Positions 1 through 8,472 of a stretch of DNA of 38,439 nucleotides are shown here, in pieces. The DNA lies in contig CANQUA010000030.1 of assembly GCA_947626915.1 (NCBI GenBank), positions 1 through 38,439 of the forward strand, read 5' to 3'. This DNA is from an uncultured Lachnospiraceae bacterium. GTDB taxonomy: Bacteria > Bacillota > Clostridia > Lachnospirales > Lachnospiraceae. The first letter of the stretch is position 1, and the number at the start of each line of letters is the position of its first letter. Position numbers and translations under genes: made by a program. The notes below the pieces were generated by a model. The model saw nothing but the letters and a program-made list of their open reading frames with translations. It was not told where the DNA came from and searched no databases.

Positions 1-106
1 TTCGCATCCGGTCCCCCGGATGCTTCCGGAATCTTCAGGGTCTTGCATACTGTTCTGTCTTTGATTGTCAAGGTGCTTCGTTGCTGCTTACCGCGACAAC
101 TTCCTT

Positions 107-135
107 ATCTTATCACACCGTTCCCGCTTTGTCAA
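107..135 (-). promoter_or_regulatory. Strong sigma-A promoter P1, probably of an rRNA operon
   Basis: Reading leftward there is TTGACA (130-135), a 17-base spacer and TAAGAT (107-112). Just upstream of the -35 box (about 136-165) lies an A-rich tract like an UP element. Downstream, toward the left edge, is an untranslated leader with a perfect 7-bp hairpin (4-10 with 17-23) and no open gene. Tandem consensus promoters with an A-rich upstream tract and a structured leader are typical of rRNA operons in Firmicutes; the 16S gene itself would lie outside the window, so this assignment is inference. Confidence 0.7.
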
Positions 136-220
136 CAACTTTTTAAAACTTTTTGCGATTTTTCATCACGCCCATCGCCTTCCAGGGAGTCATTTTATCC
201 CCTTTTCTCGGTGGGTCTTT

Positions 221-249
221 ACTATACCATTCCTTTCCAGGAATGTCAA
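221..249 (-). promoter_or_regulatory. Second tandem sigma-A promoter P2 upstream of P1
   Basis: Leftward TTGACA (244-249), a 17-base spacer and TATAGT (221-226), about 110 bases upstream of P1 in the same direction. Both promoters have an exact -35 box and ideal spacing, so together they should be very active. P2 sits only about 80 bases after the stop of the cvpA-like gene, and I see no clear terminator between them, so the housekeeping operon may read into the following operon. Confidence 0.7.
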
Positions 250-326
250 GGGGATTTTTTATTTCTTTTTTCACATTGTAACAGTTCATCCGGCCTTTGT
301 ATGGATCCTGGCTTTCCAATAACAGT

Positions 327-1139
327 TTATGCGATGATTCCTTTCAGGATACCCAGCACAATCCTTGAAAGCAGATTATAACGGTACAGGAACGACAGCC
401 ACGCGCTGGCCTGCACCTGTTCCAGGATCGAGGCCGCCCAGCTCATGCCGGAGCAGGCCGTTAGCAGCAGCGCCGCGATCCACAGGAAAAACAGCCCCTG
501 CACGCCGCCCAGCAGCGCGCCGGCCAGTTTGTTGACATCCGACAGGACCGGCAGCTTCGCCACCAGGTCCAGCGCGGCGGCCAGCAGATGCAGCGCTATA
601 AATATAATGATAAACAGCGCCACATAACAGACAATATGAATGATGAGCCCCGCCAGGTAATTGCTTACGTATTCCGTAAACGCGTCCACTCCCAGCATCC
701 CGTAAACTTCATTATTATTATTCTCGATCAGCAGATCCTTGATCTCGTCCGGCAGGGGCAGCTCTTCCAGTATTTTCCGCTGCTGCGCGGGGGTATCGAC
801 AATCCCCAGCCCCTGCAGCATACTCGCGTCAGCCTCATCCAGGTTCAGACCCCCGCTGATGCCCGCGGCGATTTCCGGCGGGAGATTGCTGAGACTTTCA
901 TCAATGTTGTCCTGGATTCCCTGGCTGATCCCGTCATTGATCGCATTCACGATCCACTCTTTCACCGGCGTTTTTTCCTTCACAAAAGACGTCACATACG
1001 GCATGGAAATATTCACCGCGATCAGCGTGATCACCATTGCGGTGATGGAAACGACCAAGCGTATCAATCCCCTATGATGGCCGTACAGCACCATCGCCAG
1101 CAAATATACTCCTACGACAATTTCCACCCAGTTTTTCAT
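327..1139 (-). CDS. CvpA-family integral membrane protein
   Basis: A 270-residue protein of the CvpA (colicin V production) family, whose molecular role is poorly defined. Hydrophobic segments lie near residues 5-20 and 25-47. A polar, presumably extracytoplasmic stretch of about 110 residues follows, then membrane segments near 160-190 and 205-230. The C-terminal half has the family hallmark of a Pro, a conserved Asn and a Gly-rich helix (PVLSDVNKLAGALLGG). The polar insert makes it longer than the short E. coli protein of about 160 residues. The start ATG directly abuts the stop TAG of the upstream HAD gene, and its AGGAG ribosome binding site lies inside that gene's 3' end, so the two are probably translationally coupled. 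Last gene of the leftward pfk-dnaX-recR operon. Confidence 0.8.
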   Translation of the reverse strand: MKNWVEIVVGVYLLAMVLYGHHRGLIRLVVSITAMVITLIAVNISMPYVTSFVKEKTPVKEWIVNAINDGISQGIQDNIDESLSNLPPEIAAGISGGLNLDEADASMLQGLGIVDTPAQQRKILEELPLPDEIKDLLIENNNNEVYGMLGVDAFTEYVSNYLAGLIIHIVCYVALFIIIFIALHLLAAALDLVAKLPVLSDVNKLAGALLGGVQGLFFLWIAALLLTACSGMSWAASILEQVQASAWLSFLYRYNLLSRIVLGILKGIIA

Positions 1140-1985
1140 CTATTTCTCCTCTTTCAAAGATCCGTCCCGCAGGAACTTTTCAATGACCTGCGCCACTCCG
1201 GCCGAATTATTATCGGGGGCCACGTAATCCGCTTTCGCTTTCAGACCGCTTTCGCCGTTGCTCATCGCAATCCCGACGCCGGCCTTTTCAATCAGGGAAT
1301 AATCGTTTCCGCCGTCGCCGAAGGCCATCGTCTCCTCCCGCGCAATCCCCAGATAAGCGGCCAGCCGCAGCAAAGCGTCTCCTTTTTCCGCACCGATCCC
1401 ATTGATCTCCAGATTGTTCGCCAGAGAAGAAGTGACCAAAAGCCCCGGAAAAACAGCCAAACGTTCCCGCAGGACCGCCCGATCGCCCATATCCGCAAAA
1501 AGCAGGTTCACTTTATCTACCGCCAGCGGCGTCTGTTCCACATAGGAAATGATATCGGCGATCTTGATCCGGGTGTTTCGGATCAGTTCCCGAACCGCCC
1601 CGGTCGCTCCAAACCGTTCCAGATGATCGTAAAACTTCTCCTCGGAAATTCCCTGTCCGCCGACAAACGCGTCGTACATCACGCCCGGATATTCCCGGGC
1701 CATTCTCATAACCGCCAGCGCATCCGTTTTCTCCAGAGGACGCCGATCCAGAATCTCACCGGTCTTCACATCTTCAATGCTGCCGCCATTCATCGTAATC
1801 GCATAGCGGACGCCGGTATCCAGAATCTCCAGCGGGATCCCTTTCACAAACCGTCCGGTACACGGGACAATATAAATTCCCCGTCTCGCACATTCCGCCA
1901 GCGCCTGCCGGTTGCGGTCGGGAAGCCGCTTTCCGTCGTCCAGCAGCGTTCCGTCCAAATCAAATGCTATTAACCGAATGTTCAT
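1140..1985 (-). CDS. Cof-type HAD-superfamily phosphatase
   Basis: A 281-residue cytoplasmic haloacid-dehalogenase-type hydrolase of the Cof/YbiV group (class IIB cap), which dephosphorylates sugar phosphates and similar small metabolites. Motif I is FDLDGTLL with the nucleophile Asp9 and acid/base Asp11. Motif II is the Thr of PCTGR (Thr43), motif III is Lys201, and motif IV is GDGGND (223-228), which binds Mg2+. The cap domain occupies roughly residues 85-190. Length is normal for the family and all catalytic residues are present, so it should be active; the substrate cannot be told from sequence. It lies 32 bases after the TPR gene and abuts the cvpA-like gene. Confidence 0.88.
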   Translation of the reverse strand: MNIRLIAFDLDGTLLDDGKRLPDRNRQALAECARRGIYIVPCTGRFVKGIPLEILDTGVRYAITMNGGSIEDVKTGEILDRRPLEKTDALAVMRMAREYPGVMYDAFVGGQGISEEKFYDHLERFGATGAVRELIRNTRIKIADIISYVEQTPLAVDKVNLLFADMGDRAVLRERLAVFPGLLVTSSLANNLEINGIGAEKGDALLRLAAYLGIAREETMAFGDGGNDYSLIEKAGVGIAMSNGESGLKAKADYVAPDNNSAGVAQVIEKFLRDGSLKEEK

Positions 1986-2017
1986 ACAGCTTCCTTATAT
2001 AATATGAAACTTTCCTT

Positions 2018-4033
2018 TCAGATGAAATGCTCCTCGCGCAGGATCAAAAGCCCTTCTTTATCATATTTGGCGGAAAAGACCCCGGTAATCAGCCTGGCCA
2101 GAGACGGTTTTTCCGCCTTATCCGCCGCTTCCTCGATCAGCGCCTCCGCATTGGCCCTGGTCAGGGGGATCCCATCCTCCTCCATAAGCTCTACGCGCTC
2201 GTACAGAGCCAGCATACTCTTGCCCGTAATGTTGCAGTCGATCTTCCCGGCGTACTGGCAGGCATACTCGGCAAACGCGTCCGCATCCATTTCCTCATTT
2301 TCGGCCTCCCGCGTACGAATCTCCGTCTTTTCTTCCGAGGCCGGCGTTTCCGCCGCAGCCTCGGGCTTCTCCTGCGCAGGCCCCGGTTCCGCTGCGGTCT
2401 GAACCTTTGACTCGGCCGCTGCTTTCTCGCCGTCGATATGCTCAAACATTTGAAGCTGTTCCGGATTCTTCTGGTACAGTTCCTCAATCTGATGCGGATT
2501 GTCCAAAAGGACGACCGCCCTGCCGCTCTCGTCCGACGACAGCAGCTCTGTCAAATGCTCCAGTTCCTCTCCGGTCAGATCGCCCGCCTCATCAATGATC
2601 AGATCCTTGCCGGTCAGCTGTTCGGACACATTGTTAATGCCCCGCTGGTTCAGTTTGCTCCCGGAAATCTTCACCGCCTGATTATGGCTCTCGTGCTGCT
2701 TATGATATTTTTTCAGCAATTCAACCGTAACTTTCATGCCCGTTTCCGGGGTGCGCGTATCGACCGCCATATACTGCGGTACAGGAGTTTCCTCTTCCGC
2801 GGCGTCCGGTCCGGAAGCCTCCGCTTCCGCACTCTGCCCGGCTTCCCCGCCCGTTTCCTCAGAGGGTTTTTCTCCGCCGTCTGCCGCGGCCGCCTCTCCG
2901 CTGCCGGATTCCGCAGTTTCGGCGGTTCCCGTTCCTTCTCCGCCCTCTGCTTCCGACGCTTCCTTCCAGGATGCCGGCTGGCTCTCCTCCTCTACGATCT
3001 TCGTTTCTTCCTCAGGCCCTTCCTCTTCCGCGTCCTCCTGCTGCCGCAATGCGGACGGAAGCGCTCTGTGGATATCGTACAGCCGCTTCGTCTTCCCGCC
3101 GATCACATTTTCCTCTTCCATCGTGCCGGCTTCGGACATCCGGGACATCTCCTGCGCCAGCTTTTCCTCGGCCATGGCCTGATGAAGGTTGGCCGCCAGA
3201 TCGTCCTCGGGCGTCATCTGCTTCTGGCTGTAGTCGGGATAATCCTGCTCGTAGGTGTCCGGAATATATTCCGGCTCCTCCTCATAACCGTCCGCCGTCT
3301 CTTCCGTCTGTCCGTACGTTTCCTCCGGCACGGTTTCCGTCCCTTCGTCCTCTTCCTCTCCGAACAGATCCGGTCCGCCCGTAGCGAACTCCTGCTCCAC
3401 CGCCTTCAGCTTCGCTTCGTATTTATCCGGGTTCTGCACCAGATCGTTCTGGTAATCCGAAAGCGGCGCAAAACGCATTTTCAGTTTGATCGCTTTATCC
3501 ACATATTTGCCAAACGCAAACATGAGCGTGATCTTATCGCAAAGCTGTATGCACTTCTGGCGTTCTCCGGTAGAAGCGTAGAGCTCTGCCAGTTCATACA
3601 TCCATTTTTCATCCAGTTCTGTATCTACATAACGCTCCAGCGCAGCGCTCAGCTGCCTGGGAGTCGCACCTTTCGCCTTTAAGATCAAATATCGAAGCAG
3701 ATGCTGCCTGGTATCCCCCGACGCCGTTTCGCAGAATTCCCTGTAGTAGCTTTCCGCCTCCCGAATATTTCCCTCGCGCAGGGCCAGTTCCGCCAGCTTG
3801 AACAGCAGCCGCTTCCCCACCGGCGCACGGTCATACGCCTGCAGCAGAACTTCCTTGGCTTCCCGGTACTCTCCATTTTTTTCGTATACCTGAGAAATCA
3901 TAGACAGCAGATTCGTATTGCGCACACGATGCCAGTCTATGGTATCAGCGATCTTCATGGAGGTTGTGAAATCTCCCTTTGTCACCAGTTTTTTGATCTG
4001 TTCAACCTTGATGTTAAACTCATATTTATCCAT
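2018..4033 (-). CDS. TPR protein with a long acidic insert and a degenerate AAA+ (SpoVK/CbbX-like) core
   Basis: About 671 residues. The N-terminal 220 residues are helical repeats of tetratricopeptide type. Residues 225-430 are very acidic and rich in Glu, Ala, Ser and Pro, probably disordered. Residues 430-535 resemble the core of SpoVK/CbbX-type AAA+ ATPases. A Walker-B-like LIIDEAGDL survives, but the expected P-loop position reads TGMKVT, lacking the GxxGxGKT pattern. The last 90 residues resemble an AAA+ lid. This suggests a scaffold rather than an ATPase; I know no assigned function. An upstream ATG at 4042 is possible, but it sits only 2 bases from the AGGAG, so the start at 4033 (11 bases away) is preferred. 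It lies 36 bases downstream of recR in the same operon. Confidence 0.75.
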   Translation of the reverse strand: MDKYEFNIKVEQIKKLVTKGDFTTSMKIADTIDWHRVRNTNLLSMISQVYEKNGEYREAKEVLLQAYDRAPVGKRLLFKLAELALREGNIREAESYYREFCETASGDTRQHLLRYLILKAKGATPRQLSAALERYVDTELDEKWMYELAELYASTGERQKCIQLCDKITLMFAFGKYVDKAIKLKMRFAPLSDYQNDLVQNPDKYEAKLKAVEQEFATGGPDLFGEEEDEGTETVPEETYGQTEETADGYEEEPEYIPDTYEQDYPDYSQKQMTPEDDLAANLHQAMAEEKLAQEMSRMSEAGTMEEENVIGGKTKRLYDIHRALPSALRQQEDAEEEGPEEETKIVEEESQPASWKEASEAEGGEGTGTAETAESGSGEAAAADGGEKPSEETGGEAGQSAEAEASGPDAAEEETPVPQYMAVDTRTPETGMKVTVELLKKYHKQHESHNQAVKISGSKLNQRGINNVSEQLTGKDLIIDEAGDLTGEELEHLTELLSSDESGRAVVLLDNPHQIEELYQKNPEQLQMFEHIDGEKAAAESKVQTAAEPGPAQEKPEAAAETPASEEKTEIRTREAENEEMDADAFAEYACQYAGKIDCNITGKSMLALYERVELMEEDGIPLTRANAEALIEEAADKAEKPSLARLITGVFSAKYDKEGLLILREEHFI

Positions 4034-4069
4034 GGTCCCCATCTCTCCTACAACAAAATTTTCCGGCGG

Positions 4070-4666
4070 TTATAGTTCCACCCGTCCCTCCAGGGCACGG
4101 AGCAGAGTCACCTCGTCGATGTTCTCCAGATCTCCGCCCACCGGAACGCCGCTGGCTATGCGGCTGACTTTAATACCCGTAGGCTTTATCAATTTGCTGA
4201 TGTACATCGCCGTCGTCTCGCCTTCCAGACTGGAGTTCGTAGCGATGATTACCTCGTTTACCTCTCCCTGAAGCCGCTGTATCAATTCTTTCAGCTTTAT
4301 ATCGCCCGGCCCAATCCCCAGCATCGGGGAAATCGCTCCGTGAAGCACATGATAAACGCCGTCGTATTTGCCCGTTTTTTCATATGCCACATAGTCCCTG
4401 GGATTCTCCACCACCATGATCGTCCTGTGATCGCGGCTGGCGCTCCTGCACACGGGACAAAGCTCCTGGTCCGTAAGCGTATAACATTCCTTGCAGTAAC
4501 GAATCGTCTTTTTGGCATCCAGCATCGCTGAAGACAGCCGCTCCACCTGCTCCTCCGGCATGTTTATAATATGAAACGCAAGCCGCTGCGCCGATTTTGC
4601 GCCGATCCCCGGAAGCCGGGACAATTCCTCTATCAATTTTGTAATCTGACCACTGTAATATTCCAT
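4070..4666 (-). CDS. recR: Recombination mediator protein RecR
   Basis: A 198-residue cytoplasmic protein that works with RecO and RecF to load RecA onto gapped DNA. Seen in order: a helix-hairpin-helix ([17 protein letters not shown], residues 17-33), a four-cysteine zinc finger (Cys58, 61, 70, 73), and a Toprim domain starting at [10 protein letters not shown]. The C-terminal Walker-B-like stretch before the [12 protein letters not shown] end is also present. Length matches the family. It starts 3 bases after the ybaB stop, the classical ybaB-recR coupling, downstream of dnaX. Confidence 0.97.
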   Translation of the reverse strand: MEYYSGQITKLIEELSRLPGIGAKSAQRLAFHIINMPEEQVERLSSAMLDAKKTIRYCKECYTLTDQELCPVCRSASRDHRTIMVVENPRDYVAYEKTGKYDGVYHVLHGAISPMLGIGPGDIKLKELIQRLQGEVNEVIIATNSSLEGETTAMYISKLIKPTGIKVSRIASGVPVGGDLENIDEVTLLRALEGRVEL

Positions 4667-4669
4667 GGC

Positions 4670-5023
4670 TTAGAACGGGAGCCCTCCGCCCAGTCCGCCT
4701 AATCCGCCGGTGAATTTCGCCATGGCCCCCGCGGAATCTTCTTCCATCTGCCGGAACGCCTCGTTCACCGCGGCCATAATCATGTCCTCCAGCATCTCCA
4801 CATCGTCCGGATCCACTGCCTCCGGTGAAATCTTCACCGCAGTCACCTCTTTTCTGCCGGACACGGTCACGCTGACCGCACCGCCGCCGGCCGACGCGGT
4901 ATATTCCTTGCTCTCCAGTTCTTTCGTCGTCTCTTCCATCTGCCGCTGCATCCGCTGGGCCTGCTTCATCAGATTGCTCATATTCCCGGGCATACCGCCG
5001 GAAAATCCGCCTCGTTTCGCCAT
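4670..5023 (-). CDS. YbaB/EbfC nucleoid-associated DNA-binding protein
   Basis: A 117-residue small basic/acidic helical protein of the YbaB/EbfC family, dimeric DNA-binding proteins linked to nucleoid structure. Visible are a Gly/Met-rich start (FSGGMPGNMSNLMKQAQRMQ), a central beta region with VTVSGRKEVTAVKISPE, and the conserved DxxMLEDMIMAAVNEA helix. The Gly-rich tail is usual. A strong AGGAGGAG site lies 8 bases before the ATG. It lies between dnaX (48-base gap) and recR (3-base gap), its normal place in Firmicutes. Confidence 0.95.
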   Translation of the reverse strand: MAKRGGFSGGMPGNMSNLMKQAQRMQRQMEETTKELESKEYTASAGGGAVSVTVSGRKEVTAVKISPEAVDPDDVEMLEDMIMAAVNEAFRQMEEDSAGAMAKFTGGLGGLGGGLPF

Positions 5024-5071
5024 TGACCTGTCTCCTCCTGCTCTTCTCTTTTCTCCCGAACGCCCCGCCGG

Positions 5072-6745
5072 CTATTCGTCGTCCTCTTCCGTAATATCCA
5101 TGTGAATGTGCGCTTTTAATTCCTCGGCGCTGACATAGACGGTGTCCGTCCTCTCTCCGCTGCCCAAAAGTCTGGCTTTAAAATAGATATCTTTCTTGTA
5201 GGTCGTCCGCACGTATTCCTCAAGCGCACCCAAAACCGTAGGACGGCGGCCGATCTCAAAACTGTTCACACTGGAAAATACCACGCACAGGCAGCTCTCG
5301 CCGCCGGGCTCCACAAACGTATCCCGGAAACTGGCCCGGATCGTACCGCCCAAAGCGCGGACAATCTTGCTCCATTCATTGCGGATCAGCGTAAGATCCT
5401 CCAGCTGGGCTTTGGGAAGCTTCACCTCTCTGGGCGGAGTCGTTTCCTGCCGCGCAAAACCACCCGCGCCGGAATCGCCCTGCGCGCCGTCCGCCGCGAA
5501 GCCGGGGCCTGCCGCTGTACCCGCGGGCGCGCCGCCATAGCCCGCCGTGCCCATTGTGCCGCCCGGCAATGCCGCCGGATTTACCGGTATTCCTTCCCGG
5601 AGCGTATCTTCAATCTGCCGGATCCGTTCAAGAATGGAATCATAATTCTGCTCCATCTGCGGCCGGGTCAGCCGGATCAGCGCCACCTCCGTCAAAACAC
5701 GCTTCTGCGCCGCATAGCGGATCTGACTGGACAGATCGGAAAAAATCCGGATATAACGCATCAGCGTCTCTTCATCCGCCAGTTTCGCGTCCTCTTCCAG
5801 AAGCCTGCGGTTGTCATAGGACATGTCCACCAGCTCTTCCGCATCCTCTGTCGTCCGCACCAGCAAAAGATTGCGCATATACCAGATAAAATCCGTGACA
5901 AACTGGGACAATTCGCGGCCCTGCATCACCAGATCCTCCAGCTGGCGGATGCAGTCCGCCGTCCGGCTCTCCACCACGGCCCTGAACATCCTGCCGAATA
6001 CAGCCGTATCTACCGCTCCCAGCACATCCAGAACCTGCTCGTAGCTCAGCTTCTCCCCGAAATGGAACGCCACGCATTGGTCCAGAAGGCTCAGCGCATC
6101 GCGCATGGAACCGTCCGCCGCTTTCGCGATATAGGTAAGCGCTTTTTCTTCCACGTCGATCTGCTCCGCCCGGGACAACTCCTTCAGCCGGTCCGTCAGC
6201 GTCCGGATCGAAATCCGCTTGAAATCATAGCGCTGGCAGCGTGAAAGCACCGTCACCGGGATCACCTGGACCTCCGTCGTCGCCAGTATGAAGATCACGT
6301 AGGACGGAGGCTCCTCCAACGTCTTCAGAAGCGCGTTGAAGGCGGCCGCCGACAGCATATGAACCTCATCTATGATATAAACCCGATAGCGTCCCTCCGT
6401 AGGCGGATACTGCACCTGCTCGCGGATATCGCGGATATTTTCCACGCCGTTATTGGAGGCGGCGTCGATCTCCACCACGTTCAGGGACGCGCCGGCCGCG
6501 ATACTCCGGCAGGTGGGACATTGGCCGCAGGGGCTGCCGTCCACCGGGTGTTCACAGTTGACCGCCCTGGCGTAGATTTTGGCGATCGTCGTTTTGCCCG
6601 TGCCGCGAGTACCGCAGAATAAATACGCGTGTCCTATGCGCTGCGACAATATCTGATTTTTCAATGTCTGCACAATGTGGTCCTGCCCTTTGACATCCTC
6701 AAAGGTCGTCGGACGCCATTTGCGGTACAGCGCCATATACGACAT
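5072..6745 (-). CDS. dnaX: DNA polymerase III subunit gamma/tau
   Basis: A 557-residue clamp-loader ATPase subunit that drives loading of the beta clamp at the replication fork. Seen: Walker A GTRGTGKT (45-52), zinc-binding cysteines 64, 73, 76 and 79, Walker B ending in DEVH (126-129), sensor 1 ATTE (155-158), and the SRC motif with its arginine finger (168-170). A Gly/Ala-rich linker (about 385-430) separates the clamp-loader part from the tau-type C-terminal domain. I found no A-rich slippery site like the E. coli frameshift signal, so a single product is likely. AAGGAG lies 9 bases before the ATG and 16 bases separate it from pfk. Confidence 0.97.
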   Translation of the reverse strand: MSYMALYRKWRPTTFEDVKGQDHIVQTLKNQILSQRIGHAYLFCGTRGTGKTTIAKIYARAVNCEHPVDGSPCGQCPTCRSIAAGASLNVVEIDAASNNGVENIRDIREQVQYPPTEGRYRVYIIDEVHMLSAAAFNALLKTLEEPPSYVIFILATTEVQVIPVTVLSRCQRYDFKRISIRTLTDRLKELSRAEQIDVEEKALTYIAKAADGSMRDALSLLDQCVAFHFGEKLSYEQVLDVLGAVDTAVFGRMFRAVVESRTADCIRQLEDLVMQGRELSQFVTDFIWYMRNLLLVRTTEDAEELVDMSYDNRRLLEEDAKLADEETLMRYIRIFSDLSSQIRYAAQKRVLTEVALIRLTRPQMEQNYDSILERIRQIEDTLREGIPVNPAALPGGTMGTAGYGGAPAGTAAGPGFAADGAQGDSGAGGFARQETTPPREVKLPKAQLEDLTLIRNEWSKIVRALGGTIRASFRDTFVEPGGESCLCVVFSSVNSFEIGRRPTVLGALEEYVRTTYKKDIYFKARLLGSGERTDTVYVSAEELKAHIHMDITEEDDE

Positions 6746-6761
6746 AGCTTAAAGCTCCTTC

Positions 6762-7862
6762 TCAGTCTTTCTCTTTCAATTTCTCATCGCCGAAGCAGAT
6801 GCCCACCATCTTCGCTTCGCGGATAATAGAGCTGTTCGGATCCACCACTTTCAGTTTCCCGGCAACTTCACGCAGCGGAACTTTGTCGATATCGTTATTC
6901 TTCACGCAGACCATGTAGCCGTATTCCTTCTGCTGGATCAGGTAAGCCGCTTCCGCGCCCAGTCTCGTGGACAGCACACGGTCGTAGGGACAAGGCTCGC
7001 CGCCTCTCTGCATGTGCCCCGGCACCGTCACGCGGACTTCCTGCCCGGTCATCTCCTGAATCTGCGCTCCCAGTTCATAAGCGACCGACGGATAGACCAC
7101 GCCCTTGGCCTTCTTATCTTTCAATTCCTTCTTCGTCAGCTTGGCGTCCTCTTTGGAGATGGCGCCTTCCGCCACGGCCAGGATCGAGAACCGCTTGCCC
7201 TGACGGTTGCGCTCCTTCAGCGCCTCCACCACAACCTTGATATCATAGGGGATCTCCGGGATCAGGATAATATCGGCTCCGCCGGCAATTCCCGCATGCA
7301 GCGTCGGCCAGCCCACCTTATGGCCCATGATCTCCACGATAAACACACGTCCGTGGGAAGAAGCCGTCGTATGGATGCCGTCGATGGCGTTGGTCGCGAC
7401 GTTCACAGCGCTCTGGAAACCAAAGGTCATCTCTGTGCCCCACAGATCGTTGTCAATGGTCTTCGGCAGAGCGATGATATTCAGTCCCTCTTCACGCAGC
7501 AGGTTCGCGGTCTTCTGGCTGCCGTTTCCGCCCAGCACCACCAGGCACTCCAGGCGCAGCTTCCGGTATGTCTGCTTCATGGACTCAACCTTGTCGAGAC
7601 CGTTCTCATCCGGCGTCCGCATCAGTTTGAACGGCTGCCGGGAAGTGCCGAGCATGGTTCCGCCCTTGGTCAGGATCCCCGAGAAATCGGAAGGTTTGAG
7701 AATCCGGAAATCCGCGTAGATCAGGCCCTTATAACCGTCCTCAAAGCCGATGATCTCCACATCGCTTCCGTACATTTTGTACAATGCTTTCGCCACGCCG
7801 CGCATGGTCGCGTTCAGCGCCTGGCAGTCTCCGCCGCTGGTCAACATTCCTACTCGAATCAT
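6762..7862 (-). CDS. pfkA: 6-phosphofructokinase with mixed ATP/PPi phosphoryl-donor signature
   Basis: A 366-residue cytoplasmic enzyme that phosphorylates fructose 6-phosphate, the committing step of glycolysis. The N-terminal donor loop is TSGGDCQALNATMRG. The two positions that separate ATP from pyrophosphate enzymes are mixed: GGNGS (111-115) keeps the Gly of ATP enzymes, while PKTIDND (133-139) has the Lys of PPi enzymes. The phosphate-loop Asp is Asn here, and the usual MGR reads MGHKVG. Donor use therefore cannot be fixed; pfkA is a family-level name. The frame is open further upstream, but AAAGGGG lies just before the ATG at 7862 and homology begins there (MIRVGMLTSGG). First gene of the operon leading to dnaX. 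Confidence 0.92.
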   Translation of the reverse strand: MIRVGMLTSGGDCQALNATMRGVAKALYKMYGSDVEIIGFEDGYKGLIYADFRILKPSDFSGILTKGGTMLGTSRQPFKLMRTPDENGLDKVESMKQTYRKLRLECLVVLGGNGSQKTANLLREEGLNIIALPKTIDNDLWGTEMTFGFQSAVNVATNAIDGIHTTASSHGRVFIVEIMGHKVGWPTLHAGIAGGADIILIPEIPYDIKVVVEALKERNRQGKRFSILAVAEGAISKEDAKLTKKELKDKKAKGVVYPSVAYELGAQIQEMTGQEVRVTVPGHMQRGGEPCPYDRVLSTRLGAEAAYLIQQKEYGYMVCVKNNDIDKVPLREVAGKLKVVDPNSSIIREAKMVGICFGDEKLKEKD

Positions 7863-7940
7863 GTGTTCAATTCCCCTTTCGTTTTTCATTTTGAATGGGC
7901 TTCGTCGGTTCCTGTAATGCTGAATAAACCCCATTGTGTA

Positions 7941-7968
7941 ATTATAATACAAAGAAGGAAAGGGGGCA
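7941..7968 (-). promoter_or_regulatory. Candidate promoter of the pfk-dnaX-recR operon
   Basis: Leftward TTGCCC (7963-7968), a 16-base spacer and a perfect TATAAT (7941-7946), giving a leader of about 70 bases before the pfk ATG. The -35 box is a partial match, so strength is uncertain. It lies just downstream of the SRP RNA gene, whose transcript may also run through. Confidence 0.55.
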
Positions 7969-8054
7969 AGGGGGGAAATAAAAAAACGAGATAAATTATA
8001 GAATAAAACGCAGCGGCCCGGATCTGTCCGAACTCCTGCGAACAAATAACGCGC

Positions 8055-8092
8055 CCCGCGGACCCCTGTACGGGCCTCTCGCGCTCCGCGGG
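8055..8092 (-). terminator. GC-rich hairpin between SRP RNA and pfk, weak terminator candidate
   Basis: A perfect 8-bp inverted repeat, CCCGCGGA (read leftward from 8092) with TCCGCGGG (ending at 8055), with an internal loop of 22 bases. It lies about 30 bases past the SRP RNA 3' end. The following bases are GCGCGTTATTTG, so the U-run is poor and termination would be partial. Confidence 0.45.
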
Positions 8093-8120
8093 TCAGAACC
8101 TCTTGAAAATAATATAAAAT

Positions 8121-8383
8121 CCGTGCGTCTCACTTTGAACAGCCGCCACAGACGTTACCTGCGCAGTTAGCTCGGCCCAGGCTGCCTCACGGCACACAGA
8201 AGATTCCGCTTAGTGCTGCTGCATTCCTGCCCTGACACGGTTCACAGAGTTCTGTTGCGCAAGACCCAGACGTCATCACCACTTACGCAGGGCAGCTCCA
8301 CAACGCACTGCCCGGGGTGAGACATCACCCCTGCTAGAGCGGATTGCAGGTACAGGGCACCGCTATCTCCCCGGCTGCACGGA
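8121..8383 (-). ncRNA. ffs: Signal recognition particle RNA, large Bacillus type with Alu domain
   Basis: The leftward strand matches the conserved parts of the Bacillus-type SRP RNA. The Alu domain contains GCGGTGCCCTGTACCTGC and AATCCGCTCTAGCAGGG. The S domain has a GGAA tetraloop closed by GCA/TGC, where the usual closing stem is TCC/GGA; this is a compensatory change, with flanking GTCAGG and AGCAGCA conserved. CCTGGGCCGAGCTAACTGC is also present. The ends pair as CCGTGC (8377-8382) with GCACGG (8121-8126), which sets the mature ends at about 263 nt. The RNA binds Ffh and targets nascent membrane and secreted proteins. Between the promoter and pepF (8473-8740) I see no gene. Confidence 0.95.
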
Positions 8384-8443
8384 AAGGTTATGACAAATTC
8401 TGACGAAAGTGCCGCGAACGGTTCAGCGGCATCTCTGTGCTTT

Positions 8444-8472
8444 AGTATAATCGCTGGCGGGATGTTTGTCAA
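8444..8472 (-). promoter_or_regulatory. Consensus promoter of the SRP RNA gene
   Basis: Leftward TTGACA (8467-8472), a 17-base spacer and TATACT (8444-8449). Transcription would start near 8437, about 54 bases before the mature RNA, so 5' processing is implied, as known for the B. subtilis precursor. Confidence 0.85.

Noticed and set aside
588-1973. Long open frame (461 codons) on the plus strand opposite the HAD and CvpA genes
   Set aside because: It lies antisense to two well-supported genes, has no ribosome binding site and its residue mix (Arg, His, Gln, Phe-rich) is that of a reverse-strand shadow in GC-rich coding DNA.
5400-5640. Programmed frameshift in dnaX producing a gamma form
   Set aside because: No A-rich slippery heptamer with a following stem is visible in the linker region; the frame is simply open to the tau-type end.
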